Assembly: GCA_959602365.1 (NCBI GenBank) | Contig: CAUGSS010000007.1 | Span: forward strand, 39,935 to 103,934 | Reading direction: 5' to 3' | Source: an uncultured Eubacteriales bacterium | GTDB lineage: Bacteria > Bacillota > Clostridia > Oscillospirales > Oscillospiraceae | Length of the DNA: 64,000 nt | Part shown: in pieces, positions 15,831-25,328 of the stretch | Numbering within the stretch: the stretch's first letter is position 1 | Layout: each line of letters begins with the position of its first letter | Made by a program: the position numbers and the translations under genes | Notes under the pieces: generated by a model | What the model was told of the DNA's origin: nothing | Seen by the model: the letters and a program-made list of their open reading frames with translations, nothing else | Database searches by the model: none

Positions 15831-17300
15831 ATGAGGACATTGAAGACTGAGGTTGCCATCATCGGCGCCGGCTCAGCCGGTATCCCTGCCGCCATCGAGG
15901 CGGCTCAGGCGGGGGCCAAGGTGGATGTGTTTGAGTACAGCGATCACGCCGGCGGCGCCTGCAATGGAGGCAATGGCGTCTTTGCTGTGGAGTCCAGGAT
16001 GCAGAAGCAGAAGCAGTTCACCTATACCCGGGAGCAGATCCTGCGCTACTGGATGGAGTATACCCACAATAACGTAGACGCCCGGCTGGTCAGCGAGTTC
16101 ATCAACCGTTCCGCCGACACAGTGGACTGGCTGACGGGCTACGGAGTCGACCTGTGCGATCTGATCGCCTATTATCCCGGGGCCTACTACGTCTGGCATT
16201 TCCGCCGGGACGGCTCCCCGTTCATCACAGACCTGCTGCTGCCGGTGAGCGAGCAGGCGGGGGCGGTCTACCACTACAACACCCGGGTCAACCGGCTGAC
16301 CATGCGGGACGGCGTCTGCACCGGCTTTGCGGCGGAGGATGAGCAGGGCGAGTACCAGGTGGAGGCGGGGGCGGTGATCATCGCCTCCGGCGGCACCGGA
16401 AAACGGGCCGACTTCGTCTATCAGGAGACCGGCTGGATGCTGGGCAAGGACATCACCGTGTTCCCGGGCATGCTCTATGAGGATCCGGCCAAGGCCCCCA
16501 AGCTGGGGGTGGAGCTGGCCTGGGAGGCGGGCGCCCAGCACACCAAGCTGATGATCGACTCCTTCGCCTCCATTCCCGACCCCAATTTCGGCCCCGGCGG
16601 CGTCCCGGCCCAGCTGCCCTGGTTCCGCCAGCCCCAGAACATCTGCGTCAACCTCCACGGCGAGCGGTTCATCGACGAGGCGGAGATGCGCAACGGCGCG
16701 TTCATGGGCAACGCCATCGCCATTCAGAAGCAGTCCACCGCCTTTATGATCTTCACCCAGTCCATGCGGGACCGCTATGACAACGTGGGCATGGACTACG
16801 AGATGGGCAACGTCCACTTTATGGACAATCTGACGGCGGACGAGTACCTGGAGATGAACTGGAAGCGGGGCAACCGGGACATCATGGTGTACGACACCCT
16901 GGAGGAGCTGTGCGACGGCATGGGCATCGACCGGCGGCTGATCGAGACCGTGCGGGAGTACAACGACAATATCTGCGCCAACCGGGGGGACCCCATCTTC
17001 CACAAGGACTACCGCTATCTGACCCCCATCGAAGGCGGCAAGTACTATGTGGCCAAGTTCCGCCGCCATGCCTACGGGGTTATGGGCGGCCTGCGGATCA
17101 ACTACCGCGCCGAGGTGCAGGACGTCAACTGCGACTCCATCCCCGGCCTGTACGCCGCCGGCAACGACGCCAACTCCATCTACACCGATACCTATCCCTT
17201 TGTGCTGTCCGGCAACACCTCCAGCTTCGCCATCAACACAGGCCGTATTGCCGGGCAGGAGGCAGCCAAATGGGTCAAAAGCCGTTGCATCCGGCTTTGA
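15831..17300 (+). CDS. FAD-dependent fumarate-reductase-like flavoprotein (paralogue)
   Basis: A 489-residue paralogue of the preceding gene, 12 bases downstream. It shows EVAIIGAGSAGIPAAIEAA at the N-terminus, EYSDHAGGACNGGNG after the second strand, and PGLYAAGNDANSIY near the C-terminus, all typical of the FAD_binding_2 family. The paralogues differ strongly in their central substrate-capping region. They may form a heteromer or act on successive double bonds. No signal peptide or extra redox domain is present. Confidence 0.84.
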   Translation: MRTLKTEVAIIGAGSAGIPAAIEAAQAGAKVDVFEYSDHAGGACNGGNGVFAVESRMQKQKQFTYTREQILRYWMEYTHNNVDARLVSEFINRSADTVDWLTGYGVDLCDLIAYYPGAYYVWHFRRDGSPFITDLLLPVSEQAGAVYHYNTRVNRLTMRDGVCTGFAAEDEQGEYQVEAGAVIIASGGTGKRADFVYQETGWMLGKDITVFPGMLYEDPAKAPKLGVELAWEAGAQHTKLMIDSFASIPDPNFGPGGVPAQLPWFRQPQNICVNLHGERFIDEAEMRNGAFMGNAIAIQKQSTAFMIFTQSMRDRYDNVGMDYEMGNVHFMDNLTADEYLEMNWKRGNRDIMVYDTLEELCDGMGIDRRLIETVREYNDNICANRGDPIFHKDYRYLTPIEGGKYYVAKFRRHAYGVMGGLRINYRAEVQDVNCDSIPGLYAAGNDANSIYTDTYPFVLSGNTSSFAINTGRIAGQEAAKWVKSRCIRL

Positions 17301-17341
17301 AAAGAGAGAAAATAAATTGAAACAGAAAGAGGTATGAAACG

Positions 17342-18745
17342 ATGTCAAAAGTCAAGTACTCTGTCCCGCCAGAAGACCGCATTGGCGTAGCCGGTAAGCT
17401 GTGCTACTCCATCGGCTATGCCGGAAAGGACTGCTTCCAGACCATTACAAACAGCTACCTGATGATGTTCCTGATGATGGTGGCCGGCCTGCCCGGCGGC
17501 TTCATCGGCACCATGATGCTGGTTGCCCGTATTTGGGACGCCATCAATGACCCCATCCTGGGCTCCCTGGCCGACCACACCCACAGCAGATGGGGCAAGT
17601 TCCGTCCCTATGTGTTCTCTGCCGTCCCCATGGCCATCATCTTTGCCCTGCTGTTCTTCACCCCTGACCTGAGCAATGTGGGCAAGATGGTCTACTATAC
17701 CATCGTCTACATCTTCTACGGCATGTGCTTCACCGTGCTGGAGCTGCCCTACTACGGCCTGGCCGGCGCCATGTCCTTCAACCCCCAGGAGCGGGCCTCC
17801 GTCACGGCCTGGAGCCGCATTGCCTCCCGTATCCCCGCCGTGCTGATCCCGATGCTGCTCAGCTACATCACCGTTCAGCTGGGCGACCGGCAGGGCTATT
17901 TTGTCACCGCCATCGTGGTGGGCATCATCGCCATCGTCGCCTCCGGCTTCTCCTTCTTCGGCTGCAAGGAAAAGGCCCTGGTGGAGGCCGAGCCCGCCGC
18001 CAAGAAGGTCTCCGGCTTCCGGGATTTCCTGAACGTGCTCAAGGGGAACTGGGCCCTGCTGGCGGTCATGATCGCCCAGCTGTTCTTCACCTTCAACACC
18101 ATTCTGTGCGATATGCTCAACACCTACTATCTGACCTACTCTCTGGGCTCTCCCGCGCTGATCACCGGCGCCGGCGTCGCCCTGGTGGCGGTGGGCGCCT
18201 GCATTGGCCAGTTCTTCTACCCCTACATCTCCACCAAAGTGGGCAGCTGCAAGACCTTCATGCTGGTCACGGTCCCCATCTACTGCGCCATGCTGGCGCT
18301 GTGCTATCTGGCCGGCAACACCTCCATCCCCCTGTATCTGGTCATGCTGATCGTGCTGAACATCTTTACCGGCATGATTCAGATCAATGTCATCAACCTC
18401 TGCTTTGAGGTCTGCGACGTGCTGGAGCACAAGAACCATGTGCGCTCTGACGCCACCGTGTTCGCCCTGGTCTCCTTCCTGATGAAGCTGGCCGCCGGAC
18501 TGGCCTCCACCATCGCCGGCTGGGGCCTGCAGCTGGTGGGCTTCCAGGGGATGGGCCCCGTGACCGTGGAAGTCACCCCTGCCATGGCCAGCGGCGTCGC
18601 CGTGCTCAGATTCGCCCTGCCCGGCGCGCTGGCCGCCATCGCCTTCTTCGCTGTGCTGTTCTATCCCATCAAGAAGGACCAGATTACCAAGGTCCGTGAG
18701 GAGCTCAACCGCCGCCATTCGGCCGGCCGCAGCGCTGAAAATTAA
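17342..18745 (+). CDS. GPH-type MFS cation symporter
   Basis: A 467-residue membrane protein with about 12 hydrophobic segments. The opening GKLCYSIGYAGKDCFQTI and the loop ARIWDAINDPILGSLADHT followed by RWGKFRP are diagnostic of the glycoside-pentoside-hexuronide:cation symporter family. It would import the substrate of the neighbouring flavoproteins, perhaps a glycoside or conjugated compound. It lies 41 bases downstream of the second flavoprotein. Confidence 0.87.
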   Translation: MSKVKYSVPPEDRIGVAGKLCYSIGYAGKDCFQTITNSYLMMFLMMVAGLPGGFIGTMMLVARIWDAINDPILGSLADHTHSRWGKFRPYVFSAVPMAIIFALLFFTPDLSNVGKMVYYTIVYIFYGMCFTVLELPYYGLAGAMSFNPQERASVTAWSRIASRIPAVLIPMLLSYITVQLGDRQGYFVTAIVVGIIAIVASGFSFFGCKEKALVEAEPAAKKVSGFRDFLNVLKGNWALLAVMIAQLFFTFNTILCDMLNTYYLTYSLGSPALITGAGVALVAVGACIGQFFYPYISTKVGSCKTFMLVTVPIYCAMLALCYLAGNTSIPLYLVMLIVLNIFTGMIQINVINLCFEVCDVLEHKNHVRSDATVFALVSFLMKLAAGLASTIAGWGLQLVGFQGMGPVTVEVTPAMASGVAVLRFALPGALAAIAFFAVLFYPIKKDQITKVREELNRRHSAGRSAEN

Positions 18746-18782
18746 GCTTTTCTCACCTGCTATACTCTTCCCCCCTGAGGAT

Positions 18783-18810
18783 GAATGCCCCCGCCTGCGC
18801 GGGGGCATTC
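18783..18810 (+). terminator. GC-rich hairpin after transporter
   Basis: A perfect 12-bp stem (18783-18794 with 18799-18810) has a 4-base loop. No T-run follows, so it may only partly terminate between the transporter and the ene-reductase. Confidence 0.55.
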
Positions 18811-18848
18811 GCCCTAGCCATCCAAATCCGACAAAGGAGTGACTGACA

Positions 18849-20879
18849 ATGAAATCTGCCTACCCCCACCTGCTCTCGCCGCTGGTCATCCGGGGCAAAG
18901 TGATCAAAAACCGCATGGAGTCCGCCAACTCGCTGCCCCACTTCCTTCAGGGTCCGGAACGCTATCCCGCCGATTCCGTCATCGCCCATTACGCCAACCG
19001 GGCCAAGTCCGGGGCTGCCATCGTGACGTGCATGGGGATCAACGACTTCAACGCCGATAAGCATATGCCCATGGAGATGGATGGCCCCCATTTCCCGGAT
19101 TTTGACCTCTACAATCCCCAGTGCCAGAACTATCTGCTCCAGCTCTCCGACGCCATCCATTACTACGGCGCCCAGGCCTGCATGGGCTTCTTTGTGGCCA
19201 GCAACAAGTATCCCATCCTGCGCCGGAAGAACCCCATGGACGAGGGGACGCTGGAGTTTGTCCAGCTGGACTGCCCCATGGGCCCCTTCCCCGGCTCCAC
19301 GCCGGAACAGGTGGAGGAATTCTATGAGCACGTCCGGGCCACCGTGGCGGCGCTGGACGAGGAGACCATGGAAAAGGTGGCCGAGAGCTATGCCCAGCAG
19401 TGCCAGATCCTGAAATTCCTGGGCTTTGACATGGTGTCTATCCATCTGTGCTACCGGGGGCAGATGCCCACCCGCTTCCTCTCTCCGCTGACCAACCACC
19501 GCACCGACGCCTATGGCGGCAGCCTGGAGAACCGGGCCCGGTTCCCGCTAATGATTCTGAAGAAGATCCGGGAGGCGGTGGGCAGGGACTTCATCGTGGA
19601 GATCCTGTTCTCCGGCGAGGAGGATGCCGTGGGGGGCTACACGCTGGATGATGCGGTGGCCTATCTGAAACTCTTTGAGCCCTATGTGGATATTGCCCAG
19701 ATCCGGGCCAGCGAGGCCGACCCCAACCACCCCACCAGCTTCAATCCGGAGGAGACCCCCTTCCTGCGCCAGGCGGCCTATATGAAGGAGCACGGGGTCA
19801 AGATGCTGATCGCCTCGGTGGGCGGCTGGCATAACCCCGAGACCGGCGAGCGGGCGCTGGCCGAGGGAAAGATCGACCTGGTCTCCATGGCCCGGGCCTG
19901 GGTGTCCAACCCGGACTATGGCAAGCTGGTCTATGAGGGCCGGGCGGAGGACATCGTGCCCTGCCTGCGCTGCAACAAGTGCCATGGCCGGGGCCCCCAC
20001 GACCCCTATGTCTCCGTCTGCTCTGTCAACCCCAAAATCGGCATTGAGCACCGGCTCCACTATCTGGGCTCCGCCCCGGAGGGGGTCAAAAGGGTGGCGG
20101 TCATCGGCGGCGGCCCGGCGGGCATGAAGGCGGCCATCGACCTGTGTGACCGGGGCCGCCAGGTGGTGCTCTATGAGCGCACCGACAGCCTGGGCGGCGC
20201 CATCAAACACGCCGACTTTGTGGACTTCAAATGGACGCTGCGGGATTTCAAACGCTACCTGATCCGCCAGGTGGAAAAGCGGGACATTGACGTCCGGCTC
20301 AACACGGCGGTGACGCCGGAGCAGGTGGAGGCGGAGGGCTATGACGCCGTGGTTGTCGCCCTGGGCGCCCGTCCCAGCAAGCCCCCCATCCCGGGCCTGG
20401 AGGGCGAAAACGTCATCTTTGCCACCCAGGCGCTGATGGGGGAGAAGCCGGTGGGCAAGCGCGTAGTTGTCATCGGCGGCGGTGAGGTCGGAGTGGAAAC
20501 CGCTATGCACCTGGCCAAGAACGGCCATGTGGCCACCGTGGTCGAAATGCGGGGCGAGCTGGCGGCGGACTCCACCTTTGTCCACTACCGCTCCATGTTC
20601 CAGGAGGCCTGGGAGGCCATTCCGGACTTCCACAGCGTGGTCAATGCCCGCTGCACCAAGGTGGCAGACGGCTGTGTCTGGTATCTGGATCAGGACCAGG
20701 CGGAACACGCAATCCCGGCGGATACCGTGGTGGTCTCCGCGGGTATGACCCCCTTGCAGCAGGAGGCCATGGACTTTTATGGGACTGCGCCCCATGTCTA
20801 TATGATCGGCGACTGCGTCAAGCCCGCCACAGTCCAGCAGGCGATGCGCCAGGCCTACGCCGCCGCCAGCGAGATCTGA
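18849..20879 (+). CDS. Old-yellow-enzyme-type NADH:flavin oxidoreductase / ene-reductase
   Basis: A 676-residue protein of the 2,4-dienoyl-CoA reductase/2-enoate reductase/BaiCD-BaiH family. Residues 1-370 form the FMN TIM barrel, including PLTNHRTDAYGGSLENR. A Cys cluster C-x2-C-x2-C-x12-C (CLRCNKC and SVCSVNP) would bind 4Fe-4S. The remainder binds FAD and NAD(P)H, with VAVIGGGPAGMKAA and VVVIGGGEVGVETA. Such enzymes reduce C=C bonds in enoates, bile-acid or steroid enones and flavonoids. Clustering with two fumarate-reductase-like proteins and a GPH transporter suggests a dedicated reductive pathway. Confidence 0.9.
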   Translation: MKSAYPHLLSPLVIRGKVIKNRMESANSLPHFLQGPERYPADSVIAHYANRAKSGAAIVTCMGINDFNADKHMPMEMDGPHFPDFDLYNPQCQNYLLQLSDAIHYYGAQACMGFFVASNKYPILRRKNPMDEGTLEFVQLDCPMGPFPGSTPEQVEEFYEHVRATVAALDEETMEKVAESYAQQCQILKFLGFDMVSIHLCYRGQMPTRFLSPLTNHRTDAYGGSLENRARFPLMILKKIREAVGRDFIVEILFSGEEDAVGGYTLDDAVAYLKLFEPYVDIAQIRASEADPNHPTSFNPEETPFLRQAAYMKEHGVKMLIASVGGWHNPETGERALAEGKIDLVSMARAWVSNPDYGKLVYEGRAEDIVPCLRCNKCHGRGPHDPYVSVCSVNPKIGIEHRLHYLGSAPEGVKRVAVIGGGPAGMKAAIDLCDRGRQVVLYERTDSLGGAIKHADFVDFKWTLRDFKRYLIRQVEKRDIDVRLNTAVTPEQVEAEGYDAVVVALGARPSKPPIPGLEGENVIFATQALMGEKPVGKRVVVIGGGEVGVETAMHLAKNGHVATVVEMRGELAADSTFVHYRSMFQEAWEAIPDFHSVVNARCTKVADGCVWYLDQDQAEHAIPADTVVVSAGMTPLQQEAMDFYGTAPHVYMIGDCVKPATVQQAMRQAYAAASEI

Positions 20880-20913
20880 ACAACCACATTTCGAAATTCA
20901 TATTGATTTATTT

Positions 20914-20948
20914 AGCGGAGCGTTGCCTCATGCAGCGCCCCGCTTTTA
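20914..20948 (+). terminator. Terminator after ene-reductase
   Basis: AGCGG-a-GCG (20914-20922) pairs with CGC-c-CCGCT (20936-20944) and is followed by TTTT. It lies 34 bases after the ene-reductase stop. Confidence 0.65.
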
Positions 20949-21117
20949 TATCAGCCGCCAAAAGAGGTGGGAAGACAACCAGATCTTGCTGCAGTGCTGT
21001 ATGGACAATCCAGCAGTTTGGAGTGCAGACGCAGAAGTATCTGTATTCACTCCTTGTGCTCAGCCTCCTGCTACAATGTTTTCTGCAGAAATGCCTGAGT
21101 CAAAGGAGGAACGATTT

Positions 21118-21741
21118 ATGAAATCAACAACATTTGGGTGCATACGGGTATCCACAAAAGAACAATGTGAGGAGCGGCAGATCATAGCGCTGCGAAATTT
21201 TCCCGTACCGGAGGATAAAATCTTTGTTGACAAGCTCAGCGGAAAGGACTTCAATCGACCGCAGTATCAAAAATTGCTGCGAAAGTTAAGACCGGGCGAC
21301 ATACTTGTGGTGAAATCGATTGATCGGTTGGGCCGGGACTATGAAGAGATATTAAATCAGTGGAGGATTATCACAAAGGAGAAGCGGGTGGATATTGTGG
21401 TCCTGGATATGCCGCTTCTGGACACGAGACAGACGGGAAAAGATTTGACTGGTATATTTGTGGCGGATCTTGTTCTTCAAATTCTTTCCTATGTGGCCCA
21501 AAGTGAGCGGGAGAATATTCATCAGCGCCAGATGGAAGGAATTGCCGCGGCGAAGCTGCGTGGAGTGCGATTCGGACGCCCACGAAAACCGATACCGGAA
21601 AATTTTTCAGATGTAAAAAAGCGCTGGGAAACAGGAATCATCAGTTCCAGACAAGCGGCCAGGGAACTGCATATCGCGCAAGATACATTTCTCAGATGGG
21701 CGCGGGAACATCGCCAGAATTTTTTTGATGTAAAAAAGTAG
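21118..21741 (+). CDS. Serine recombinase (resolvase/invertase family)
   Basis: A 207-residue small serine recombinase. The nucleophilic Ser is in CIRVSTKEQCEERQ and the catalytic Arg pair is in SIDRLGRDYEEI. The resolvase domain is followed by a C-terminal helix-turn-helix at about residues 160-200 (SSRQAARELHIAQDTFLRW). The ATG at 21118 follows AAGGAGGA; the open frame further upstream is non-coding in character. Small recombinases of this type resolve cointegrates or invert promoters. No transposon partner and no clear flanking inversion sites are visible, but it adjoins a two-component system in the same low-GC stretch. Confidence 0.9.
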   Translation: MKSTTFGCIRVSTKEQCEERQIIALRNFPVPEDKIFVDKLSGKDFNRPQYQKLLRKLRPGDILVVKSIDRLGRDYEEILNQWRIITKEKRVDIVVLDMPLLDTRQTGKDLTGIFVADLVLQILSYVAQSERENIHQRQMEGIAAAKLRGVRFGRPRKPIPENFSDVKKRWETGIISSRQAARELHIAQDTFLRWAREHRQNFFDVKK

Positions 21742-22036
21742 ACATTTTCAGGCAAACAGTGTATCATAAAACAAAACATATTATCATCAAAATTTGTTAC
21801 ATGTTGTAAAAAATTACTGTCATATATTGCAAAAACTGCAACACGAAAAGATGAACGGAAATGTCTGCTTTTCCATTCAGGACAACAGGGGAACAGCAGG
21901 TGACGCGGAAGAGAACAATCTTGGGAATGACAATCGATGGCCGCCGGTACGGCATTCAAAAGCGGACGGAGCTTTGAAAATCATATATCTGCGGTTTGTA
22001 TGATTGCTTGATTTTGGAGAGACAGGGTGAAGCCGG
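21742..22036. promoter_or_regulatory. AT-rich region with small palindromes upstream of the kinase
   Basis: This 295-base spacer is AT-rich. It holds a perfect TTACA-TGT-TGTAA inverted repeat (21797-21809) and TTGCA-n5-TGCAA (21827-21841). These could be regulator or recombinase sites; nothing here proves either. No gene is supported. Confidence 0.35.
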
Positions 22037-23317
22037 ATGGATGATCTGAGATACGCCAACATTGCGCTGGATTTATTCTGCATTGTTTTATCCATTTTGC
22101 CGATTGTTTACCTGATCAGCAATCATCGCTACCGACAGAGGCTGAACCTGTTTTTTTTAGGCGCCTGCATATCCAATATTTTTATGATTGCAGGCGATCT
22201 TCCAGATTGGATTTTTCCGACAGCGGCTGCTGCCTCGGAAAAAATGATTTTATCGATTGCCACGACGCTTTATTATGCGGCTTCTGCGTTTGTCCTGTAT
22301 TTCTTCATACAGTATATTATGGAATATCTGATGTTAACAGGCAGGGCAAAGAAGTTTTGCTCGTCTTATGCTCTGGCCTTGTGCAGTGTGCAGGCTGTAT
22401 TTGCGGTCATCAGCCCATTTACCGGTTTTATCTTCCGCATAACAGATGACGGATATCAGCGGGGTCCGCTGTTCCTGATTTCACAGTTTATACCGCTGCT
22501 TTGCTATCTGCTTTTTATGGCATTGATTATTATCTATCGAAAGAAACTGCGTGTGCGGGAGGTGGTATTTTTCCTGATATATATCTTTATCCCTCTGGGC
22601 TGCGGTGCGATGCAGATGGCAATGCGGGGAATTGCCATTGTCAATGCGGGCGTAACCGTGGCCACATTGGTTACACTCATGAATGTACAGTTTGAGCATG
22701 AGGTGACAATGAAAGAGCAGGAAAAGGAACTGGCCGAGCGGAGAATTGATATTATGCTCAGTCAGATCCAGCCGCATTTTCTGTACAACTCTTTAGGTGC
22801 TATCTATCACTTATGTGAGAGCGATCCGGAGACGGCAAGAACGGCTATAAAGCGGTTTTCAGAGTTCCTGCGTGGAAATATGGAAAGCCTGAAAAACCGT
22901 GCGCCGATTGCTTTTTCATCGGAGCTGAATCATGTGACGAACTATTTATATCTGGAGCAGCAGCGTTTTGGAGATAAACTTCAGGTCATTTATCAGATAA
23001 AAACCGAAGATTTTTTGATACCACCCCTTACGCTGCAGCCTTTGGTGGAGAATGCAGTGCAGCACGGCATCCTGAACAGGCGGAGTGGAGGCACGGTCAT
23101 AATCCGGACGGAGGAAACGGATGAGTACGCTGTGGTGACAATTGCGGATAACGGGGTTGGAATGGAAAAGGCAAAGGAATATGCTCCTCTGGGTGAACAC
23201 ACCCACATTGGGATTGAAAATGTCCGCAGCCGATTAAGGGAAATGGTGAATGGCACGCTGGAGATAGAGAGCAGCGGCCAGGGTACAACTGCAACGATCC
23301 GCATTCCCTGGGAATAA
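22037..23317 (+). CDS. 7-TM sensor histidine kinase (LytS/YesM-type)
   Basis: A 426-residue sensor. About seven hydrophobic segments fill residues 1-215. The cytoplasmic part is a His_kinase domain with the phosphoacceptor His in LSQIQPHFLYNSLGAI, followed by a HATPase_c domain with N-box PLVENAVQHG and G-box IADNGVGM. It phosphorylates the regulator encoded 11 bases downstream. The signal is unknown; a seven-helix N-terminus suggests a membrane-soluble or small ligand. Confidence 0.9.
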   Translation: MDDLRYANIALDLFCIVLSILPIVYLISNHRYRQRLNLFFLGACISNIFMIAGDLPDWIFPTAAAASEKMILSIATTLYYAASAFVLYFFIQYIMEYLMLTGRAKKFCSSYALALCSVQAVFAVISPFTGFIFRITDDGYQRGPLFLISQFIPLLCYLLFMALIIIYRKKLRVREVVFFLIYIFIPLGCGAMQMAMRGIAIVNAGVTVATLVTLMNVQFEHEVTMKEQEKELAERRIDIMLSQIQPHFLYNSLGAIYHLCESDPETARTAIKRFSEFLRGNMESLKNRAPIAFSSELNHVTNYLYLEQQRFGDKLQVIYQIKTEDFLIPPLTLQPLVENAVQHGILNRRSGGTVIIRTEETDEYAVVTIADNGVGMEKAKEYAPLGEHTHIGIENVRSRLREMVNGTLEIESSGQGTTATIRIPWE

Positions 23318-23328
23318 GGTGGTGGCGT

Positions 23329-24117
23329 ATGTATTTTTTGGTGACTGACGATGAGCCTTTACAGCTGAAGGAATTGGTTTCTGTCCTGCAGCGCATTCGT
23401 CCGGATGTGACCGTTTTTTCCCATATGTGGCCGGATGACGCGTTGGAAACCGCAAGACGGTATCCCATAGATGTTGCTTTTCTGGATATTCAGACAGGGG
23501 GCATGAACGGGTTAGAGCTGGCGGTACAGCTCAAGAAAATCAAGGCGGATATTCATATTATTTTTGTTACCGGATACTCACAGTATGCGGTGGACGCATT
23601 TGCGATGCATGCCACCGGGTATCTCCTAAAGCCTGTCACAGAAGAAGCAGTCAATCGGGAACTTACATTTATTTATAAAAGCCCGCAGAGGCAGAGCCGT
23701 ATTGAGGTTAGGACCTTTGGCGGCTTTGACCTTTATGTGGACGGCCGGCTGGTCCGGTTTGGACGTGCAAAATCAAAGGAGTTATTGGCCTATCTTGTCG
23801 ATCGCCGAGGCCTGTCCGTTACAACTGGAGAAGCTTATGCGGCCTTGTTTGAGGATGCGGAAGACACTCTTTCCGGAAAGTCATATTTTCGAACCATTGT
23901 GCATGAAATGGTCAACACGCTGAAAAAAGTGAATGCGGATGAAATCCTCTTGAAAGGCCATAACAGCTATGCAGTCATTCCTGAGAGATTCGATTGCGAT
24001 TACTATCGTTTTTTGCAGGGGGACGCTGTGGCAATCAATACATTTCAAAATGATTATATGTGCGCGTACAGCTGGGCAGAGATTCGCAATGCCGAGCTTG
24101 GATTCCATGGAATTTGA
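23329..24117 (+). CDS. Response regulator with SARP-like output domain
   Basis: A 262-residue regulator. Residues 1-120 are a receiver domain, with acidic TDDEP, the phosphoacceptor Asp in VAFLDIQTGG, and Lys in YLLKPV. Residues about 125-225 resemble the winged-helix DNA-binding domain of SARP/BTAD-type activators, with VRTFGGFDLYVDGRLVRF and KSKELLAYLVDRRG. It lacks the C-terminal tetratricopeptide part of large SARPs. It is the cognate partner of the upstream kinase. Targets are unknown; the recombinase upstream and the genes beyond are candidates. Confidence 0.85.
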   Translation: MYFLVTDDEPLQLKELVSVLQRIRPDVTVFSHMWPDDALETARRYPIDVAFLDIQTGGMNGLELAVQLKKIKADIHIIFVTGYSQYAVDAFAMHATGYLLKPVTEEAVNRELTFIYKSPQRQSRIEVRTFGGFDLYVDGRLVRFGRAKSKELLAYLVDRRGLSVTTGEAYAALFEDAEDTLSGKSYFRTIVHEMVNTLKKVNADEILLKGHNSYAVIPERFDCDYYRFLQGDAVAINTFQNDYMCAYSWAEIRNAELGFHGI

Positions 24118-24165
24118 AACAACGGACTAGAGCGCAGGCAACAAACAAAAGCGTGGTCAAAAATT

Positions 24166-24216
24166 CTCCCGCCCTTTACCGATTACAGCTTATCGGCAAA
24201 GGGCGGGAGTTATTTT
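24166..24216 (+). terminator. Terminator after two-component operon
   Basis: A long stem (CTCCCGCCCTTT at 24166-24177 pairing with 24198-24209, plus an inner CCGAT/ATCGG) is followed by TTATTTT. It separates the two-component operon from the convergent LysR gene. Confidence 0.85.
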
Positions 24217-24317
24217 CTGCCTCCGCGCCCTGCATGGAACACGGATAAAGAGAAGCGGGAAAGTTATTTTGACGTTGCGTCCGACTCAAGATTTAAGGGG
24301 CAGTAAGCAATCAAAAA

Positions 24318-25169
24318 TCAGGCGGTCGGAAGTGTTTTGAGAAAGGCGCTCAAATCGTTCTGCCCGTGCAGCTTATAGAGACAATAATAGGTCACATTTG
24401 CCTCATCATCCAGAATCGGGATATTAATCCGATTTACAGGATTCCCCTCCCTGCGAAGAACCGCATCTGTTGCAAAGCTGGGAAGTGCGGAGAATTTTAC
24501 CAGTTCTTCAAAGGCCGCGTCCTCCTGCTCCAGAAAACGGGTATCCGGCATTTTTTGATCGGTCACATCCCGCCAAAAGCCCAGACGGTTCCGCAGCAGC
24601 ATCGTCTCGCCGTTGAGATCCTTCATATAAAGTCCCTTGCTTCCAGAGAGCGGATGTGCCGGCGGCAGCGAAAAATACAGGTGCTCCTCCCCATATTTTA
24701 CACAGGAAATTCCGGGTTCCTCCACGGGATACGGCAGGACAATCAGTCGATAGACGCTGTCCCGCAGGCCTTGGAGGAGTACGTCGTTTTCCCTTATTTC
24801 TGAGGATATTGTCATATCGGGATACAGGTCGGACAGAAGCGGAGGAATTTCCCAAAGGGGGGCTGGGGCACAGGACCCAACCAGGATGGTCCGCTGGCTG
24901 CGGTCGAAGGCCTGGACGCGGCTGATCATATCCCGGCACTTCTCCATGACCTGCCGCGCGTATTCCGCCGCCATGCGGCCGTTTTCGTTGAACTCGATCT
25001 TGTTCTTATGCCGGTCAAACAATGGGACCTGGAGCTCCGCTTCCAGCCGCTGCATAGAGCGGCTGAGGGCGGGCTGAGACAGGTGCAGGCGCTCCGCCGC
25101 ACCGGACAGGGTCCCGCACTCCGCAAAGGCCAAAAGCTGCTCCAGCTGGTAGATCTCAAACACAATCAT
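24318..25169 (-). CDS. LysR family transcriptional regulator
   Basis: A 283-residue LysR-type regulator. The N-terminal helix-turn-helix is YQLEQLLAFAECGTLSGAAE followed by LSQPALSRSMQRLE; the rest is the periplasmic-binding-like effector domain. The ATG at 25169 was chosen over tandem GTG codons just upstream. It is divergent from the first aldo-keto reductase at 25329, so it probably controls the reductase pair in response to an aldehyde, ketone or pathway acid. Confidence 0.88.
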   Translation of the reverse strand: MIVFEIYQLEQLLAFAECGTLSGAAERLHLSQPALSRSMQRLEAELQVPLFDRHKNKIEFNENGRMAAEYARQVMEKCRDMISRVQAFDRSQRTILVGSCAPAPLWEIPPLLSDLYPDMTISSEIRENDVLLQGLRDSVYRLIVLPYPVEEPGISCVKYGEEHLYFSLPPAHPLSGSKGLYMKDLNGETMLLRNRLGFWRDVTDQKMPDTRFLEQEDAAFEELVKFSALPSFATDAVLRREGNPVNRINIPILDDEANVTYYCLYKLHGQNDLSAFLKTLPTA

Positions 25170-25328
25170 CACCACTCTGGGATTATTGTAACAGCCGCCC
25201 CAGCGGATTGCAAGAACCAGTATGCGTTTTAGTTAGAGCACTCTGCACAATCGGCACTGTACTTCGTGGGAAAACGGGCCTACAATGTGCTTATCCGAAA
25301 GAAATCAGGCTAAAGGAGGCTTGACACC

